Assembly: GCA_963545035.1 (NCBI GenBank)
Contig: CAUUHU010000001.1
Location: forward strand, 1-50,721
Direction: 5' to 3'
Source of the DNA: Nanogingivalis sp963545035
GTDB taxonomy: Bacteria > Patescibacteriota > Saccharimonadia > Saccharimonadales > Saccharimonadaceae
DNA: 50,721 nt
Part shown: positions 6,742-15,589 of the stretch, one piece after another
How positions within the stretch are numbered: the first letter of the stretch is position 1
How the letters are laid out: every line of letters starts with the position of its first letter
Notes under the pieces: generated by a model
What the model was told of the DNA's origin: nothing
What the model saw: the letters and a program-made list of their open reading frames with translations, nothing else
The model's database searches: none
Program-made: the position numbers and the translations under genes

Positions 6742-9075
6742 TTAGTCTTCTTCATGGTGCCGTGAAGCAATAAATAGTTGAGCTACAGACACTAAAATTA
6801 TTACTGAAGAGACAAACCAGAATTGGCTAGTATTTGGGATATTAAACTCGAAGAATTCACGCAATATAGGTGTACTAAATATAACCGCAGTAAATAGGAG
6901 TGTTCCTAATATATATAAACCTCTTCGAATGTTATTATTTTTTGATGGCTTTGACCCTAAGAACACTTCACTTAGGATCGTTGCAAACACACCAAACCAA
7001 GCAGTCGTAATTACTACTGTTGCAAGAATTCCGTGCATCATTGCTCTGTTGGTAAACATTCCGCCAGCTCGGACATGTAAGCCAATATAAATAAACGAGA
7101 TAGCTAGTCCGCTTAAAATCGCAATCGGCAAAATTGCATAAAGTGTATCACGCCAGAAATTTTTTGGATTAATTTTATGTTTAGGGATAGGAGGAAAGAG
7201 TGTAGTTAGGACTGTAGGTAATGTTACCAAGATGAAATTCATATACGTAATGTGTCTTGGCAGAAAAGGATAATTTATTCCTGCGATCATCGTAGCAAAA
7301 AGAATTGTTACACCTAAGATGATTTTATGAAAAAATAGAATTGCAATCATTTCGATTGAAAGCATAATCCTGTTACCAACTTCAACACCGCTCGGCAAAG
7401 AGGTGAAAGAATTATCCATTAAAACTAAATCTGCAACCCGACGAGTTGCTGGAGCTCCGTCAAACATTGAGATTCCCAGATCGGACTTTTTGATTGCTAG
7501 AGCATCGTTTACTCCATCGCCAATCATTCCGGTGTAAAATTTGTTTTTCTGGAAAATGCCGATAATTTTTTCTTTTTGCTCCGGTAAGACGCGTGCAAAA
7601 ATAGTGTTTTCAAGAACCGCTTTCTCGAAATCTTTTTTCGAAAGCTCTTTTAACTCTGCACCAGTAATGTATTTTTCGGCATTCTTAATTCCTGCTTCAG
7701 AAGCGATAAAACTAACCGTTCGAGGGTTGTCTCCAGAAATAACACGAATCGAAACACCTCTATTCTGCAAAAATGCAACCGTTTCTTGAACATTTTCGCG
7801 TAAAGCATTCTTAAGAGTAATAACCGCAAGAGGTTGAAGTTTTTCAGATTCTAGTAGATCTTTTATCTTCCCGGCTTTATTGAATTTCGCAAGCAAGAGA
7901 ACACGAAAACCTTGCGACGCTAAATCATTAATTTTATTTACAACTTCGCTAGAATTTATGTTGCTATCTAGATTTTTCAAGATAAATTCTGGAGCGCCGA
8001 AAACTATAGATTGTTCATCTGTAGAATCTTTTCGAAAGCTCATTCCGGCGAGTTTTCGTGAGCTCGAGAAAGCCATGTAGTCTGTAATTTTTATATTTCC
8101 TTTCGAAGAAAATTCGTTAAGAATAGCCTGTGCAGTTGCATTTTTCTCGGCAGATTCTGAATTTAAAGCGTTTAAAATTTCACCAATTTGTTCTTCGGAG
8201 AAGTTTTTATCTAAAATCTCACAAGAGTTAAACTTGATTTCGGGGGAAGTTAATGTTCCAGTTTTATCTGTCGCTAAAACCTCCAATAAGGCCATATCTT
8301 CAATGGCAGAAATTTTTTGTGGTAAAACTTTTGCTTGAAGTAGTTTTAAAGATCCATAGGCAAAAAATAGCGAACTCGCCAATAAAAGTCCTTCAGGCAC
8401 CACAACAACTGCAGCAGATGTAATTGTTTTTAGAATAGTAGTGGGGTCTTCCTTAAAAATAAAGAAATAAACTACGCAAATTATCGCTGTAAGTGCAAGC
8501 GCAAACCAGCTTAATCGGGAAATCAGCTTTGAAATTTTTTGCTGAATTGGTGTTAGTTTTGGTTTGTAATTTTTTAGTTTGGCTGTCATTTGACCGGCTT
8601 CAGTCTCATCTCCAACAGCAATAACTTCTGCCTCAGCATCGCCCGCAACAACAATAGCGCTCGAAAGGATTTTATCACCAACTTTTTTCGGAATTGAATC
8701 ACTTTCGCCAGTTAAGATAGATTCATTAACCTCAAAAGAGTTTGATTTAGTAATTTTTGCATCCGCAGGAATTTCATCACCAGTTTTTAGGAAGATTCTA
8801 TCGCCAGTTTTTAGCTCAGTGAAGAGAACTTCTTCTATCTGTTTATTTCTAAAAACCCTGGCACGGGGAGCGCTCATTAGTTCGATTTTTCGAAGAGTTA
8901 AATAAGCACGAATTTCTTGGACACTACCAATAAACGAATTGACTAAAATTACGAAAGAGATAAACCATGCATCACGATATTCACCAACAAGTAAAAGCCC
9001 GCCGGCAAGAATAAATATAGCAATCGATATTGGCGAAATGAAATTTCTAAAAATTATTGTACGGATATGTTTCAT
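6742..9075 (-). CDS. Cation-transporting P-type ATPase (P2/CtpE-like)
   Basis: Membrane pump that couples ATP hydrolysis to cation movement, 777 residues. Seen in order: TGES actuator motif (122-125), PEGL in the ion-binding helix (227-230), the phosphorylation site DKTGT with Asp270, and the hinge GDGVNDA. About ten hydrophobic segments are present, six after the ATP-binding domain. PEGL rather than CPC or SPC argues against heavy-metal pumps and for a P2-like Ca/Mg class; it looks close to mycobacterial CtpE, which handles calcium, but the ion is inferred. The N terminus is short, starting at the first membrane helix. The -10 box lies 7 nt before ATG (leaderless). Confidence 0.88.
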   Translation of the reverse strand: MKHIRTIIFRNFISPISIAIFILAGGLLLVGEYRDAWFISFVILVNSFIGSVQEIRAYLTLRKIELMSAPRARVFRNKQIEEVLFTELKTGDRIFLKTGDEIPADAKITKSNSFEVNESILTGESDSIPKKVGDKILSSAIVVAGDAEAEVIAVGDETEAGQMTAKLKNYKPKLTPIQQKISKLISRLSWFALALTAIICVVYFFIFKEDPTTILKTITSAAVVVVPEGLLLASSLFFAYGSLKLLQAKVLPQKISAIEDMALLEVLATDKTGTLTSPEIKFNSCEILDKNFSEEQIGEILNALNSESAEKNATAQAILNEFSSKGNIKITDYMAFSSSRKLAGMSFRKDSTDEQSIVFGAPEFILKNLDSNINSSEVVNKINDLASQGFRVLLLAKFNKAGKIKDLLESEKLQPLAVITLKNALRENVQETVAFLQNRGVSIRVISGDNPRTVSFIASEAGIKNAEKYITGAELKELSKKDFEKAVLENTIFARVLPEQKEKIIGIFQKNKFYTGMIGDGVNDALAIKKSDLGISMFDGAPATRRVADLVLMDNSFTSLPSGVEVGNRIMLSIEMIAILFFHKIILGVTILFATMIAGINYPFLPRHITYMNFILVTLPTVLTTLFPPIPKHKINPKNFWRDTLYAILPIAILSGLAISFIYIGLHVRAGGMFTNRAMMHGILATVVITTAWFGVFATILSEVFLGSKPSKNNNIRRGLYILGTLLFTAVIFSTPILREFFEFNIPNTSQFWFVSSVIILVSVAQLFIASRHHEED

Positions 9076-9092
9076 GTAATATATTATAACAG
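9076..9092 (-). promoter_or_regulatory. Extended -10 promoter, leaderless ATPase gene
   Basis: Read on the minus strand: TGTTATAAT, then 7 nt, then ATG at 9075. The box occupies 9083-9088. Confidence 0.65.
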
Positions 9093-9102
9093 TTTTTAAA
9101 TT

Positions 9103-9126
9103 AATAAAAAACCCTCACTGAGGGTT
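9103..9126 (-). terminator. Terminator of the unknown gene at 9131-9853
   Basis: A 7-bp stem, AACCCTC (9110-9116) with GAGGGTT (9120-9126), followed on the minus strand by a run of six T. It sits directly after the stop of the minus-strand gene. Confidence 0.75.
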
Positions 9127-9130
9127 AGGG

Positions 9131-9853
9131 TTATTTTCTTGACCGTACACTGAGGCCAACGAGTAGTCCTGGATAAATGGGTTTATCCGGATGATATTCT
9201 GAAAACTTTTCTAAAAACTTTTTATTCTTCTGAATGACCTTTATTTCGTTTCTTAATGACTTGGGCGTGTCATCTGGATTGAAGCATTGTTTCCGGCGAA
9301 ACAGCTCCTTATTAAAGAGCGCAAAAACTTCGTCGTTAGAATAATCTATATCAATATTTTCTGCAAGCCGATCTAGCAGCGTATCAATAACACCAGCATT
9401 AATAAAATTTGTCTTAGCTAATAGGTGTGCGTTAAAGCCTGTTTCCGCGAGCCGTCGTGCGTTAATCTTTGGGATTGCGCAAACTAAATAATCGATTTTT
9501 TGTGATTTTTTTGCATAGTCTACGATTTCACCAAATAGCTGACTTAATTCTTCTCGAGTGGCTTTATGTTCACCATTACTAATAGTTATAAAGTCAATAA
9601 TTTCATAAACATCAATGATTCTTTTTTCTTTTTTAACCTTTTTAAAAGATTGTAGAGCCATAGCTGCTACAATTTTTCCTTTTTTTCGAATAAAAAACCA
9701 CTCATCCCTCGAAAAGAAATCTGTGCGTCTATATGAGCTGCGTTCTTCTTCTAAAGCAGATATGATCTGTTTCGCAATTTTATCTTTTTCATCACCTAGA
9801 TCATTAAAAGTCTCAACTAGTCTAGCTTTAGGTTTAAAAATTCTCATTATCAT
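9131..9853 (-). CDS. Uncharacterised protein, possible GNAT-like fold
   Basis: A 240-residue soluble protein that I cannot assign. The middle (IVAAMALQSFKKV, then VYEIIDFITISNGEHKA, then YLVCAIPKINARRLAETGF) has the strand and helix pattern of GNAT acyltransferases, with the final part resembling the acetyl-CoA fold after beta-5, but the pyrophosphate-binding loop is not clear. Start at 9853 is supported by GGAGGT 6 nt upstream and a TATAAT box further up. A second ATG two codons later is equally possible. It is transcribed alone. Confidence 0.7.
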   Translation of the reverse strand: MIMRIFKPKARLVETFNDLGDEKDKIAKQIISALEEERSSYRRTDFFSRDEWFFIRKKGKIVAAMALQSFKKVKKEKRIIDVYEIIDFITISNGEHKATREELSQLFGEIVDYAKKSQKIDYLVCAIPKINARRLAETGFNAHLLAKTNFINAGVIDTLLDRLAENIDIDYSNDEVFALFNKELFRRKQCFNPDDTPKSLRNEIKVIQKNKKFLEKFSEYHPDKPIYPGLLVGLSVRSRK

Positions 9854-9979
9854 AAAAGTACCTCCAAAAATATGAACTATTTGTTATTATATCATTTTTT
9901 ATGATTTAAAGCAAATATGAGCTTTATTTTTAATGGAAAGTATGTTAAAATCTATAAATAACTTAAAGTCTTAAAAATC

Positions 9980-11737
9980 ATGAATGTAATAAAAATATTT
10001 AAACAGTCTTGGTATTATTTCTATAAGAATAAATATGGTTTTTTGATCGGAACTTCGATCTTGCATTTTATGATGTCTATTTTTGGAGTCAATGCGCTTT
10101 TTTGGGTTTTTAAATTGATTCTACTATTCTCAAATCAAGAGAATCTCACTAAAGATAATTTTTATTTATTGTTCTCAAATCCCTTGAGTTTTTTGTTTTG
10201 TGCAATATATGTTCTTCTAGTGGCGTTTCTGACGTTTATTGAGTTTTTTGTTCTAGTAACTTTTATAAATTCACGTAAAGATAATGAAGGTTTTTCATTG
10301 AAAAAAGTTTTTTCGAAAGCATTCTTAAAAATGAGAAGTCTGCTTAGCTTTCAGATTTTCTTTTTTATAGTTTATTTTATATCGATGGTGCCCCTTGAAA
10401 ATCTAGGCCTTTCTTCAACTATAACAGAAAAACTTCGAATTCCAGCTTTTATTACTGGTGAAATTTCAAAAACGCCCGCCGGATTAATAATGTGCGTTAT
10501 TTTGTTTATGGTAATTTTTTATATTAATTTTCGGCTAATCTTCACCTTGCCGCGAACAATCCTAAAAGATGAGCCACTCTCAAAGAGTATCAAGGCGAGT
10601 TGGAAAGATACCCATAAAAAAATGGCGCAAATACTAATCCCAATCGGTATTTTCGAAATTATTTTTCTTGCCGCAACATTATTTTTTATGTTAATAGCAG
10701 TTACAATTCTTGGAGGGTTAAAAGGACTCTTAGGTTTCTTAATTACACAAACAATTTTACAGACAATTTTTGATGCTGCTTTTTTTGCGCTTTCAGTGCT
10801 AACGAAAATATCGATCGTGATTGTTCTGTTGGAAGTTTTAGATTCGAAGAATTTAAAAAGCAATCCAAAACCAACTCAGCAAAAACGGCACTCAAAAATT
10901 TTTGCACTCTTGATGGTTGCACTTTTGATGGGGGCAACTTTCACTAACGGAATTCAAATCTATTATCGAAAAGTTGATACTAAAATTTTGAAAATCGCAC
11001 ACCGCGGGAATGTTCATGGTGGTGTAGAGAATTCCTTAGAAGCACTTGAATCCGCAAAAAAGATTGGCGCCGATTATGCTGAATTAGATATCCAATTAAC
11101 TCGCGATAATCATTTTGTTGTTATGCACGATTATAATTTACAAAGGTTAACCGGTCGAAATGCACGTGTTCGAGATTTAACGCTTGATGAAATTAAAACT
11201 TTAACAATTCGTGAAAATAATTTCGAAAGCCGAATTCCAACCTTTGAAGAATACGTTAACAAAGCCAAAAAAATAAATATTAAACTATTGGTTGAAATTA
11301 AGCCGAGCGGTGATGAACCTGAAGATTTTGCGCAAATGTTTATAAAAAAGTTTCGAAAACTTGGTGTTGAAAAAACTTTCAAAGTAATGTCTTTGGATTT
11401 AAATTTAATGAGGAAAATTGAAAAAATCGATCCTGTAATTGAAACTGGTTTTGTGATTCCAATCCAATTTGGCGATTTTGATGATTCTAAAATTGATTTT
11501 TACGTGATTGAAGATTTTTCGTATCGTAGCGGTTTGGCGCTTAAAGCACATAAAAAACATCGCAAAATTTTTGTTTGGACACTAAATACGCCAAATGAAA
11601 TTTCTAGATATCTTCAAGAACCGATTGACGGAATAATTTCGGATGAGATTCAAATGATTAAAGATATCGAGAAAGAAGACCGTTCGAAAGAGCCAATCTT
11701 AAAAAGTTTTGTACGACTTCTAAAACTTCGATTTTAA
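9980..11737 (+). CDS. Membrane-anchored glycerophosphodiester phosphodiesterase
   Basis: Hydrolyses glycerophosphodiesters to an alcohol and glycerol-3-phosphate; likely acts at the outer face of the membrane. It has 585 residues. Residues 1-325 hold about six to seven hydrophobic helices typical of the GPDPase membrane domain. The catalytic GDPD barrel begins near 335: HRGNVHGGVENSLEAL, then ELDIQLTRD and VVMHD supply the catalytic His, Glu, Asp and His; the closing VWTLN and DGIISDE motifs are present. It could release glycerophosphate from host or own phospholipids or teichoic acids. No Shine-Dalgarno site is visible before ATG 9980; an extended -10 (TATGTTAAAAT) lies about 30 nt upstream. 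Confidence 0.93.
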   Translation: MNVIKIFKQSWYYFYKNKYGFLIGTSILHFMMSIFGVNALFWVFKLILLFSNQENLTKDNFYLLFSNPLSFLFCAIYVLLVAFLTFIEFFVLVTFINSRKDNEGFSLKKVFSKAFLKMRSLLSFQIFFFIVYFISMVPLENLGLSSTITEKLRIPAFITGEISKTPAGLIMCVILFMVIFYINFRLIFTLPRTILKDEPLSKSIKASWKDTHKKMAQILIPIGIFEIIFLAATLFFMLIAVTILGGLKGLLGFLITQTILQTIFDAAFFALSVLTKISIVIVLLEVLDSKNLKSNPKPTQQKRHSKIFALLMVALLMGATFTNGIQIYYRKVDTKILKIAHRGNVHGGVENSLEALESAKKIGADYAELDIQLTRDNHFVVMHDYNLQRLTGRNARVRDLTLDEIKTLTIRENNFESRIPTFEEYVNKAKKINIKLLVEIKPSGDEPEDFAQMFIKKFRKLGVEKTFKVMSLDLNLMRKIEKIDPVIETGFVIPIQFGDFDDSKIDFYVIEDFSYRSGLALKAHKKHRKIFVWTLNTPNEISRYLQEPIDGIISDEIQMIKDIEKEDRSKEPILKSFVRLLKLRF

Positions 11738-11739
11738 AA

Positions 11740-11769
11740 AACCGCAAATGAATTAACTTTGCGGTTTAT
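11740..11769. terminator. Bidirectional terminator
   Basis: A 9-bp stem AACCGCAAA (11740-11748) with TTTGCGGTT (11758-11766). T-rich on the plus side and A-rich upstream, it can stop both the GDPD gene and the convergent minus-strand gene. Confidence 0.85.
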
Positions 11770-11775
11770 ATTTAT

Positions 11776-13038
11776 TTATCGAATCGTTTTTAGATTGATA
11801 AATTCATGTTGTAGAATGAATAAATCATAAAATCTTGCGGATAACATAAAGAATTCCGAGACATTGTTTTCCTTAATTTGTTCTTCTGTCGGTTCAAGTT
11901 TTAAACAAATTTCGCAAAAAGCCTGCATTAAACCTAAGAAGTTAAGATATTCATCTTGATAAGATTTGCGGTGACTTCTTAAAACCGAAAGGAAATTATT
12001 TGTTAGAATTGGAATCTTATATTTACTACTAAACCCATGGATTGCTAAATTCATTTGTTCATGGGTTGATTTCAAAATCCTAATTTTATTTATCTTTCGT
12101 CTTCGATATTCAAAAATCGGGAATGGTGAGTCGTAACTTCCCGAAGGGAAGAACATATGATGATTATTGCTTTCCCCCTCTTTTTGCCGTTGAAAATTTT
12201 TAGGAAAGTTGCTGATTTCTGTAACAACTTTTTCAAGCTCTTCATTCCAATTATAGATTTTCGAAATATTCGTATATCTACCGATCGAATCTTTCGAAAA
12301 TATTTCTATTTGGCGGCGGCGGCGGCGAATTTCTTCTAAGATATACCTTTTTGGTTTTTCTTCATATTTTTCTTCAAAATATGCTTTAGTTTCAAAAAAG
12401 CGTGCAGCGGGATTTTTTAAAATATCCAACTCTTTTAAAGAAAACCACTTCCAAAATTCACGTCGGTAGTCTGAGTTCATTTGCATATACAAATTGTAAT
12501 AATAAAACGAAATATTTGAATTAATAAACCCGATAAGTTCGTCATCGATTTTTTTAATGTCGTGATGGTTAATGTCATCAAAAATCTGCAAACTTTGTAT
12601 TCTACCCACATGAATCAAAGAAATAACAAATATAGTAGCCATTTCTTCGGGTAGTTTTTTGGTAACGATAAGGTTTGTTAGTTCAATCAAAAAACGAGGT
12701 GAGGTTTGAGGGAAAAACAACAGCATCACGAGAGCGTTAATAGATTCACTCGAGAATGAATGAAGTTTTTCATTAGAGCGCCAACCGAGTTTTTTATCTG
12801 GAGCTTCAGGGTCAATTCTTAACAACAGCAAGATGATTATTTCAATTTTTTGCAAAATATCTTCTGAAGGTTTGTTTGGAATTTCAATTTTACTAATAAT
12901 TTTAGCACTTTCATCTGATATTTCGATTTCAAGAAATTCTTCGTAGTTAAAGCTAGAAGAAAGCATTTTCTGTCTTTTACTAATTGAAGAAATAACTTTT
13001 TCTAAATTATAATAGAACATCGCATCTTTAAGTTTCAT
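11776..13038 (-). CDS. Uncharacterised 420-residue protein
   Basis: No family recognised. The protein is soluble, lysine- and isoleucine-rich and predicted mostly helical, with no signal peptide or membrane helix and few cysteines. A run of five arginines (EEIRRRRRQ, about residue 238) is encoded by five identical CGC codons, unusual in this AT-rich gene where arginine is otherwise mostly CGA or AGA. The start is supported by GGAGGA 6 nt before ATG and a TTGAAA / TATAAT promoter. It is a lone gene next to a ribosomal cluster in the opposite orientation. The function is unknown. Confidence 0.8.
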   Translation of the reverse strand: MKLKDAMFYYNLEKVISSISKRQKMLSSSFNYEEFLEIEISDESAKIISKIEIPNKPSEDILQKIEIIILLLLRIDPEAPDKKLGWRSNEKLHSFSSESINALVMLLFFPQTSPRFLIELTNLIVTKKLPEEMATIFVISLIHVGRIQSLQIFDDINHHDIKKIDDELIGFINSNISFYYYNLYMQMNSDYRREFWKWFSLKELDILKNPAARFFETKAYFEEKYEEKPKRYILEEIRRRRRQIEIFSKDSIGRYTNISKIYNWNEELEKVVTEISNFPKNFQRQKEGESNNHHMFFPSGSYDSPFPIFEYRRRKINKIRILKSTHEQMNLAIHGFSSKYKIPILTNNFLSVLRSHRKSYQDEYLNFLGLMQAFCEICLKLEPTEEQIKENNVSEFFMLSARFYDLFILQHEFINLKTIR

Positions 13039-13142
13039 AATTTATTCCTCCTATTAAAGTGCGCTAAAAAGTAGATAATTATTATTATACACTTTTTTAC
13101 AAATATTTCAAATAAAATTAAGTTAAATAAAAAAATAAAAGC

Positions 13143-13171
13143 TTGAAAAAAAAGTTTTTTTATGCTAAAAT
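13143..13171 (+). promoter_or_regulatory. Promoter of the second spc segment
   Basis: TTGAAA (13143-13148), 17 nt, then TAAAAT (13166-13171) with a TATGC extension. Transcription should begin near 13178, giving a leader of about 108 nt before rplF. Confidence 0.7.
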
Positions 13172-13210
13172 TATAAGGTTAATATTAAATGCGAGTGAAA
13201 TTTGGGAGAT

Positions 13211-13256
13211 TTTGCGCCTCATTTCTTCGGAAGAAATGACCAGCACGAAGCAAACA
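13211..13256 (+). promoter_or_regulatory. Structured leader upstream of rplF
   Basis: A perfect 8-bp hairpin with a CGG triloop lies at 13220-13238 (CATTTCTT with AAGAAATG), enclosed by TTTGC (13211-13215) pairing with GCAAA near 13250. No T-run follows, so it is not a terminator. It may be an autoregulatory site for a ribosomal protein such as S8 or L15, but that is inference. Confidence 0.4.
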
Positions 13257-13285
13257 AACACTCTTTAAATGAAAGGAATAGTTCA

Positions 13286-13822
13286 ATGAGTCGAATCGGA
13301 AAACTACCTATTGAGGTTCCGGCTGGTGTGACAATCACGATTGACGAGAACGAGATTTCAGTTAAAGGCGCTAAAGGCGAGCTAACTGTGCCTCATTTGT
13401 CAGACGTAACCGTCGAGCTTGACGGCACAACATTAAAAGTTGTTCGAAAAAATGACGAACGCGTAGCCCGCGCACAACACGGATTACAACGAGCCCTTTT
13501 GAATAATGCTGTTATTGGTGTTACAAAAGGCTTCGAAAAGAAATTGGAAGTTAACGGAGTTGGTTTCCGTGTTCAAACCAACAATCCACAAGAGCTTGAA
13601 ATGCAACTTGGTTTCTCACACCCTGTAATCTATAAAGCGAAAGAAGGAATCACTCTTTCTAACGATAAAATGGTTATTACAGTTGCGGGAATCGACAAGC
13701 AAGCTGTTGGTCAAGCTGCGGCAGAAATCCGCGCTTTGAAGAAACCTGAACCATACAAAGGTAAAGGTATTAAATATGTTGATGAAGTTATCTTGCGAAA
13801 AGCAGGAAAGGCAGGTAAGTAA
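13286..13822 (+). CDS. rplF: 50S ribosomal protein L6
   Basis: uL6, 178 residues, near the GTPase-associated region of the 50S subunit. It begins MSRIGKLPIEVPAG, contains the duplicated L6 fold and ends with the conserved EPYKGKGIKYVDE motif. Start chosen at ATG 13286, with GAAAGGA 6-12 nt upstream; the frame is open further up through the structured leader, but those codons have no L6 similarity. It overlaps rplR by one base. It opens a separate ribosomal transcription unit with its own promoter. Confidence 0.97.
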   Translation: MSRIGKLPIEVPAGVTITIDENEISVKGAKGELTVPHLSDVTVELDGTTLKVVRKNDERVARAQHGLQRALLNNAVIGVTKGFEKKLEVNGVGFRVQTNNPQELEMQLGFSHPVIYKAKEGITLSNDKMVITVAGIDKQAVGQAAAEIRALKKPEPYKGKGIKYVDEVILRKAGKAGK

Positions 13823-14178
13823 TGTCTAAAGCATTAGCACTTAAGAAACAAAACTTAGCTTTGCGAAAAGGTCGCGTTCGAGCAAAAATTTCTGGAACAG
13901 CTGAACGCCCACGCTTAACTGTAACTATTAGTAATTTGCACGTTTCAGCTCAACTTATCGATGATGTTGCTCAAAAAACTCTTGTTTCAGCAACAACTGT
14001 TGGTTCAAAAGCTAAAGGTTCAAAAACAGAACTTGCTGCAAAAATTGGTACAGAAATTGCTAAAAAAGCAAAGAAAGCTAAAATTAATACAGTAGTATTT
14101 GACCGAAATGGTCGCCAATATGCAGGTCGTCTACACGCCCTAGCGGATGCTGCTCGTAAGGAAGGATTGGAGTTCTAA
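13822..14178 (+). CDS. rplR: 50S ribosomal protein L18
   Basis: uL18, 118 residues, binds 5S rRNA. The RLTVTISNLHVSAQLID strand and the C-terminal VVFDRNGRQYAGRLHALADAAR block are diagnostic. It overlaps rplF by one base, with AGGCAGG as ribosome-binding site, and is followed 2 nt later by rpsE. Confidence 0.97.
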   Translation: MSKALALKKQNLALRKGRVRAKISGTAERPRLTVTISNLHVSAQLIDDVAQKTLVSATTVGSKAKGSKTELAAKIGTEIAKKAKKAKINTVVFDRNGRQYAGRLHALADAARKEGLEF

Positions 14179-14180
14179 TT

Positions 14181-14768
14181 ATGGCTGAAGCTCAAAAAAC
14201 TCAGGCTCCACGCCGAAACAACGATCGACACAACGGTCGAAATGGTCGAAAAAACGACCGCCGAAACAATAACCGACGCCAAGAACGCGAAGAAAAGCAA
14301 TTCGAAGAATTAGTAATTAATATTGATCGCGTTTCTCGTGTTGTTAAAGGTGGACGACGCTTCCGCTTTAAAGCTCTTGTTGTTGTGGGTGACCGCAAAA
14401 ACAAAGTTGGTGTTGGTGTAGCTAAAGGTCAAGATGTGACTGCAGCTATCGCTAAAGCAACAAATGTTGCAAAGAAAAATATGATTGAAATCGCGCTTGA
14501 AGGCGATACAATTCCACATGAAGTTGAAAAGAAAGTAACTGGTGCACACGTTCTTTTGAAACCTGCCGCTCCTGGTACCGGTATTATCGCTGGTGGTGTT
14601 GTTCGACAAATCATTGGTGTAACAGGTATTCGAAACATGCTTTCGAAATCTCTTGGCTCAACAAACAAAGTTAACATTGCTTACGCAACAGTTGATGCTT
14701 TGAAGAGTCTTGTGCCTAAAGACCAATGGCTAAATGCGCCCAAAAAAGCTAAAAAGGAGACTAAGTAA
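14181..14768 (+). CDS. rpsE: 30S ribosomal protein S5 with basic N-terminal extension
   Basis: uS5, 195 residues, important for decoding fidelity. Residues 1-40 are an Asn/Arg-rich tail (NNDRHNGRNGRKND) that standard S5 proteins of about 166 residues lack or keep short. The core is normal: VINIDRVSRVVKGGRRFRF, VGVGVAKG, ALEGDTIPHEV, then GTGIIAGGVVRQIIG and the C-terminal LGSTNKVN. The following gene is rplO directly, with no rpmD (L30) between them. A one-base overlap joins it to rplO. Confidence 0.97.
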   Translation: MAEAQKTQAPRRNNDRHNGRNGRKNDRRNNNRRQEREEKQFEELVINIDRVSRVVKGGRRFRFKALVVVGDRKNKVGVGVAKGQDVTAAIAKATNVAKKNMIEIALEGDTIPHEVEKKVTGAHVLLKPAAPGTGIIAGGVVRQIIGVTGIRNMLSKSLGSTNKVNIAYATVDALKSLVPKDQWLNAPKKAKKETK

Positions 14769-15232
14769 TGAAATACAATGAACTCCAAGTTGCTGCAAAT
14801 AAAGATCGAATCCGTGCTGGTCGCGGTATCGCTGCTGGTCGTGGTAAAACTGCTGGTCGTGGTACAAAAGGTCAAGGTGCTCGAACAGGTAAAAAACTTC
14901 GTGCAACCTTCCAAGGTGGTCAAAACCCACTTGTTCAAGCGACTCCAAAAGCTAAAGGATTCAAATCTTTGCGAAAACCAGCTCAAGTTGTTTACCTTGA
15001 TCATCTAAATGATCTAGCTGGTGAAGTTGATAACTTCCGACTATTCGAAGAAGGATACATTGAAACTCCTTTTCACAAAGTTAAAGTTATCTCTCGAGGT
15101 GAATTGAACGAAAAAGTTACTTTGAAAGTTCAAGCAGCTTCAAAATCTGCTATCGAAGCTATCGAAAAAGCTGGTGGTAAATTCGAAAAAGTTGCTACAC
15201 CTTTGAAAAAATCAGTAAAAGAAGAAAAATAA
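14768..15232 (+). CDS. rplO: 50S ribosomal protein L15
   Basis: uL15, 154 residues, a late assembly protein of the 50S subunit. The glycine-rich N terminus with RIRAGRGIAAGRGKTAGRGTKGQ is the hallmark. AAGGAG in the end of rpsE serves as ribosome-binding site. In most bacteria secY and adk follow; here a terminator ends the unit. Confidence 0.96.
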   Translation: MKYNELQVAANKDRIRAGRGIAAGRGKTAGRGTKGQGARTGKKLRATFQGGQNPLVQATPKAKGFKSLRKPAQVVYLDHLNDLAGEVDNFRLFEEGYIETPFHKVKVISRGELNEKVTLKVQAASKSAIEAIEKAGGKFEKVATPLKKSVKEEK

Positions 15233-15247
15233 TCCTTCTTGAAAACA

Positions 15248-15282
15248 TTTAAAACAGCTCGAAAGGGCTGTTTTAAATAATA
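15248..15282 (+). terminator. Terminator of the rplF-rplO unit
   Basis: An 11-bp stem TTTAAAACAGC (15248-15258) with GCTGTTTTAAA (15267-15277), loop of eight. It lies 15 nt after the rplO stop. Confidence 0.85.
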
Positions 15283-15451
15283 TCAAAATATATCGGTGGC
15301 TGTAGGGCTTGATTTTTAGCGTATGTTGGAGTAATATCAGAGTATGAAAGATGTGCGCAAGGCATATTTAAAAAATCATACCACGTAGGTATTGACTTTT
15401 TGAACCGCTTATGATACAACTAAAACAGAATTGATAGAAAATTAAAAAATC
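15283..15451. other. Intergenic stretch without a recognisable gene
   Basis: Part of the gap between rplO and the gene at 15695. The only signals seen are a promoter-like pair on the plus strand, TTGACT (15392-15397), 17 nt, TACAAC (15415-15420) with a TGA extension, which would read toward the antisense strand of tRNA-Thr, and a 14-codon frame near 15344. No known small RNA consensus was recognised. Confidence 0.4.
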
Positions 15452-15472
15452 TAAAAAAACTACTTGCAGTAG
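15452..15472 (-). terminator. Terminator of tRNA-Thr
   Basis: Read on the minus strand: CTACT, loop GCA, AGTAG, then seven T. It lies 25 nt after the tRNA 3' end. Confidence 0.6.
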
Positions 15473-15497
15473 AGCATAAGACTTTGAGATAATTTCT

Positions 15498-15573
15498 TGG
15501 AGCCACGATCGGGGCTTGAACCCGAGACCTCATCCTTACCATGGATGCGCTCTACCAACTGAGCTATCGCGGC
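15498..15573 (-). tRNA. tRNA-Thr (anticodon GGT)
   Basis: The minus strand folds as a cloverleaf: acceptor GCCGCGA / TCGTGGC, D arm GCTC/GAGC, anticodon stem CATCC/GGATG with loop ATGGTAA (anticodon GGT), T arm TCGGG/CCCGA with loop TTCAAGC. CCA is encoded (15498-15500). It reads ACC and ACU codons. Confidence 0.96.
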
Positions 15574-15589
15574 GAATAAACTATAGTAA

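Noticed and set aside
15392..15430. Plus-strand promoter as evidence for a small RNA
   Set aside because: It reads only into A-rich DNA and the antisense of tRNA-Thr and its terminator; no structure or frame supports a gene.
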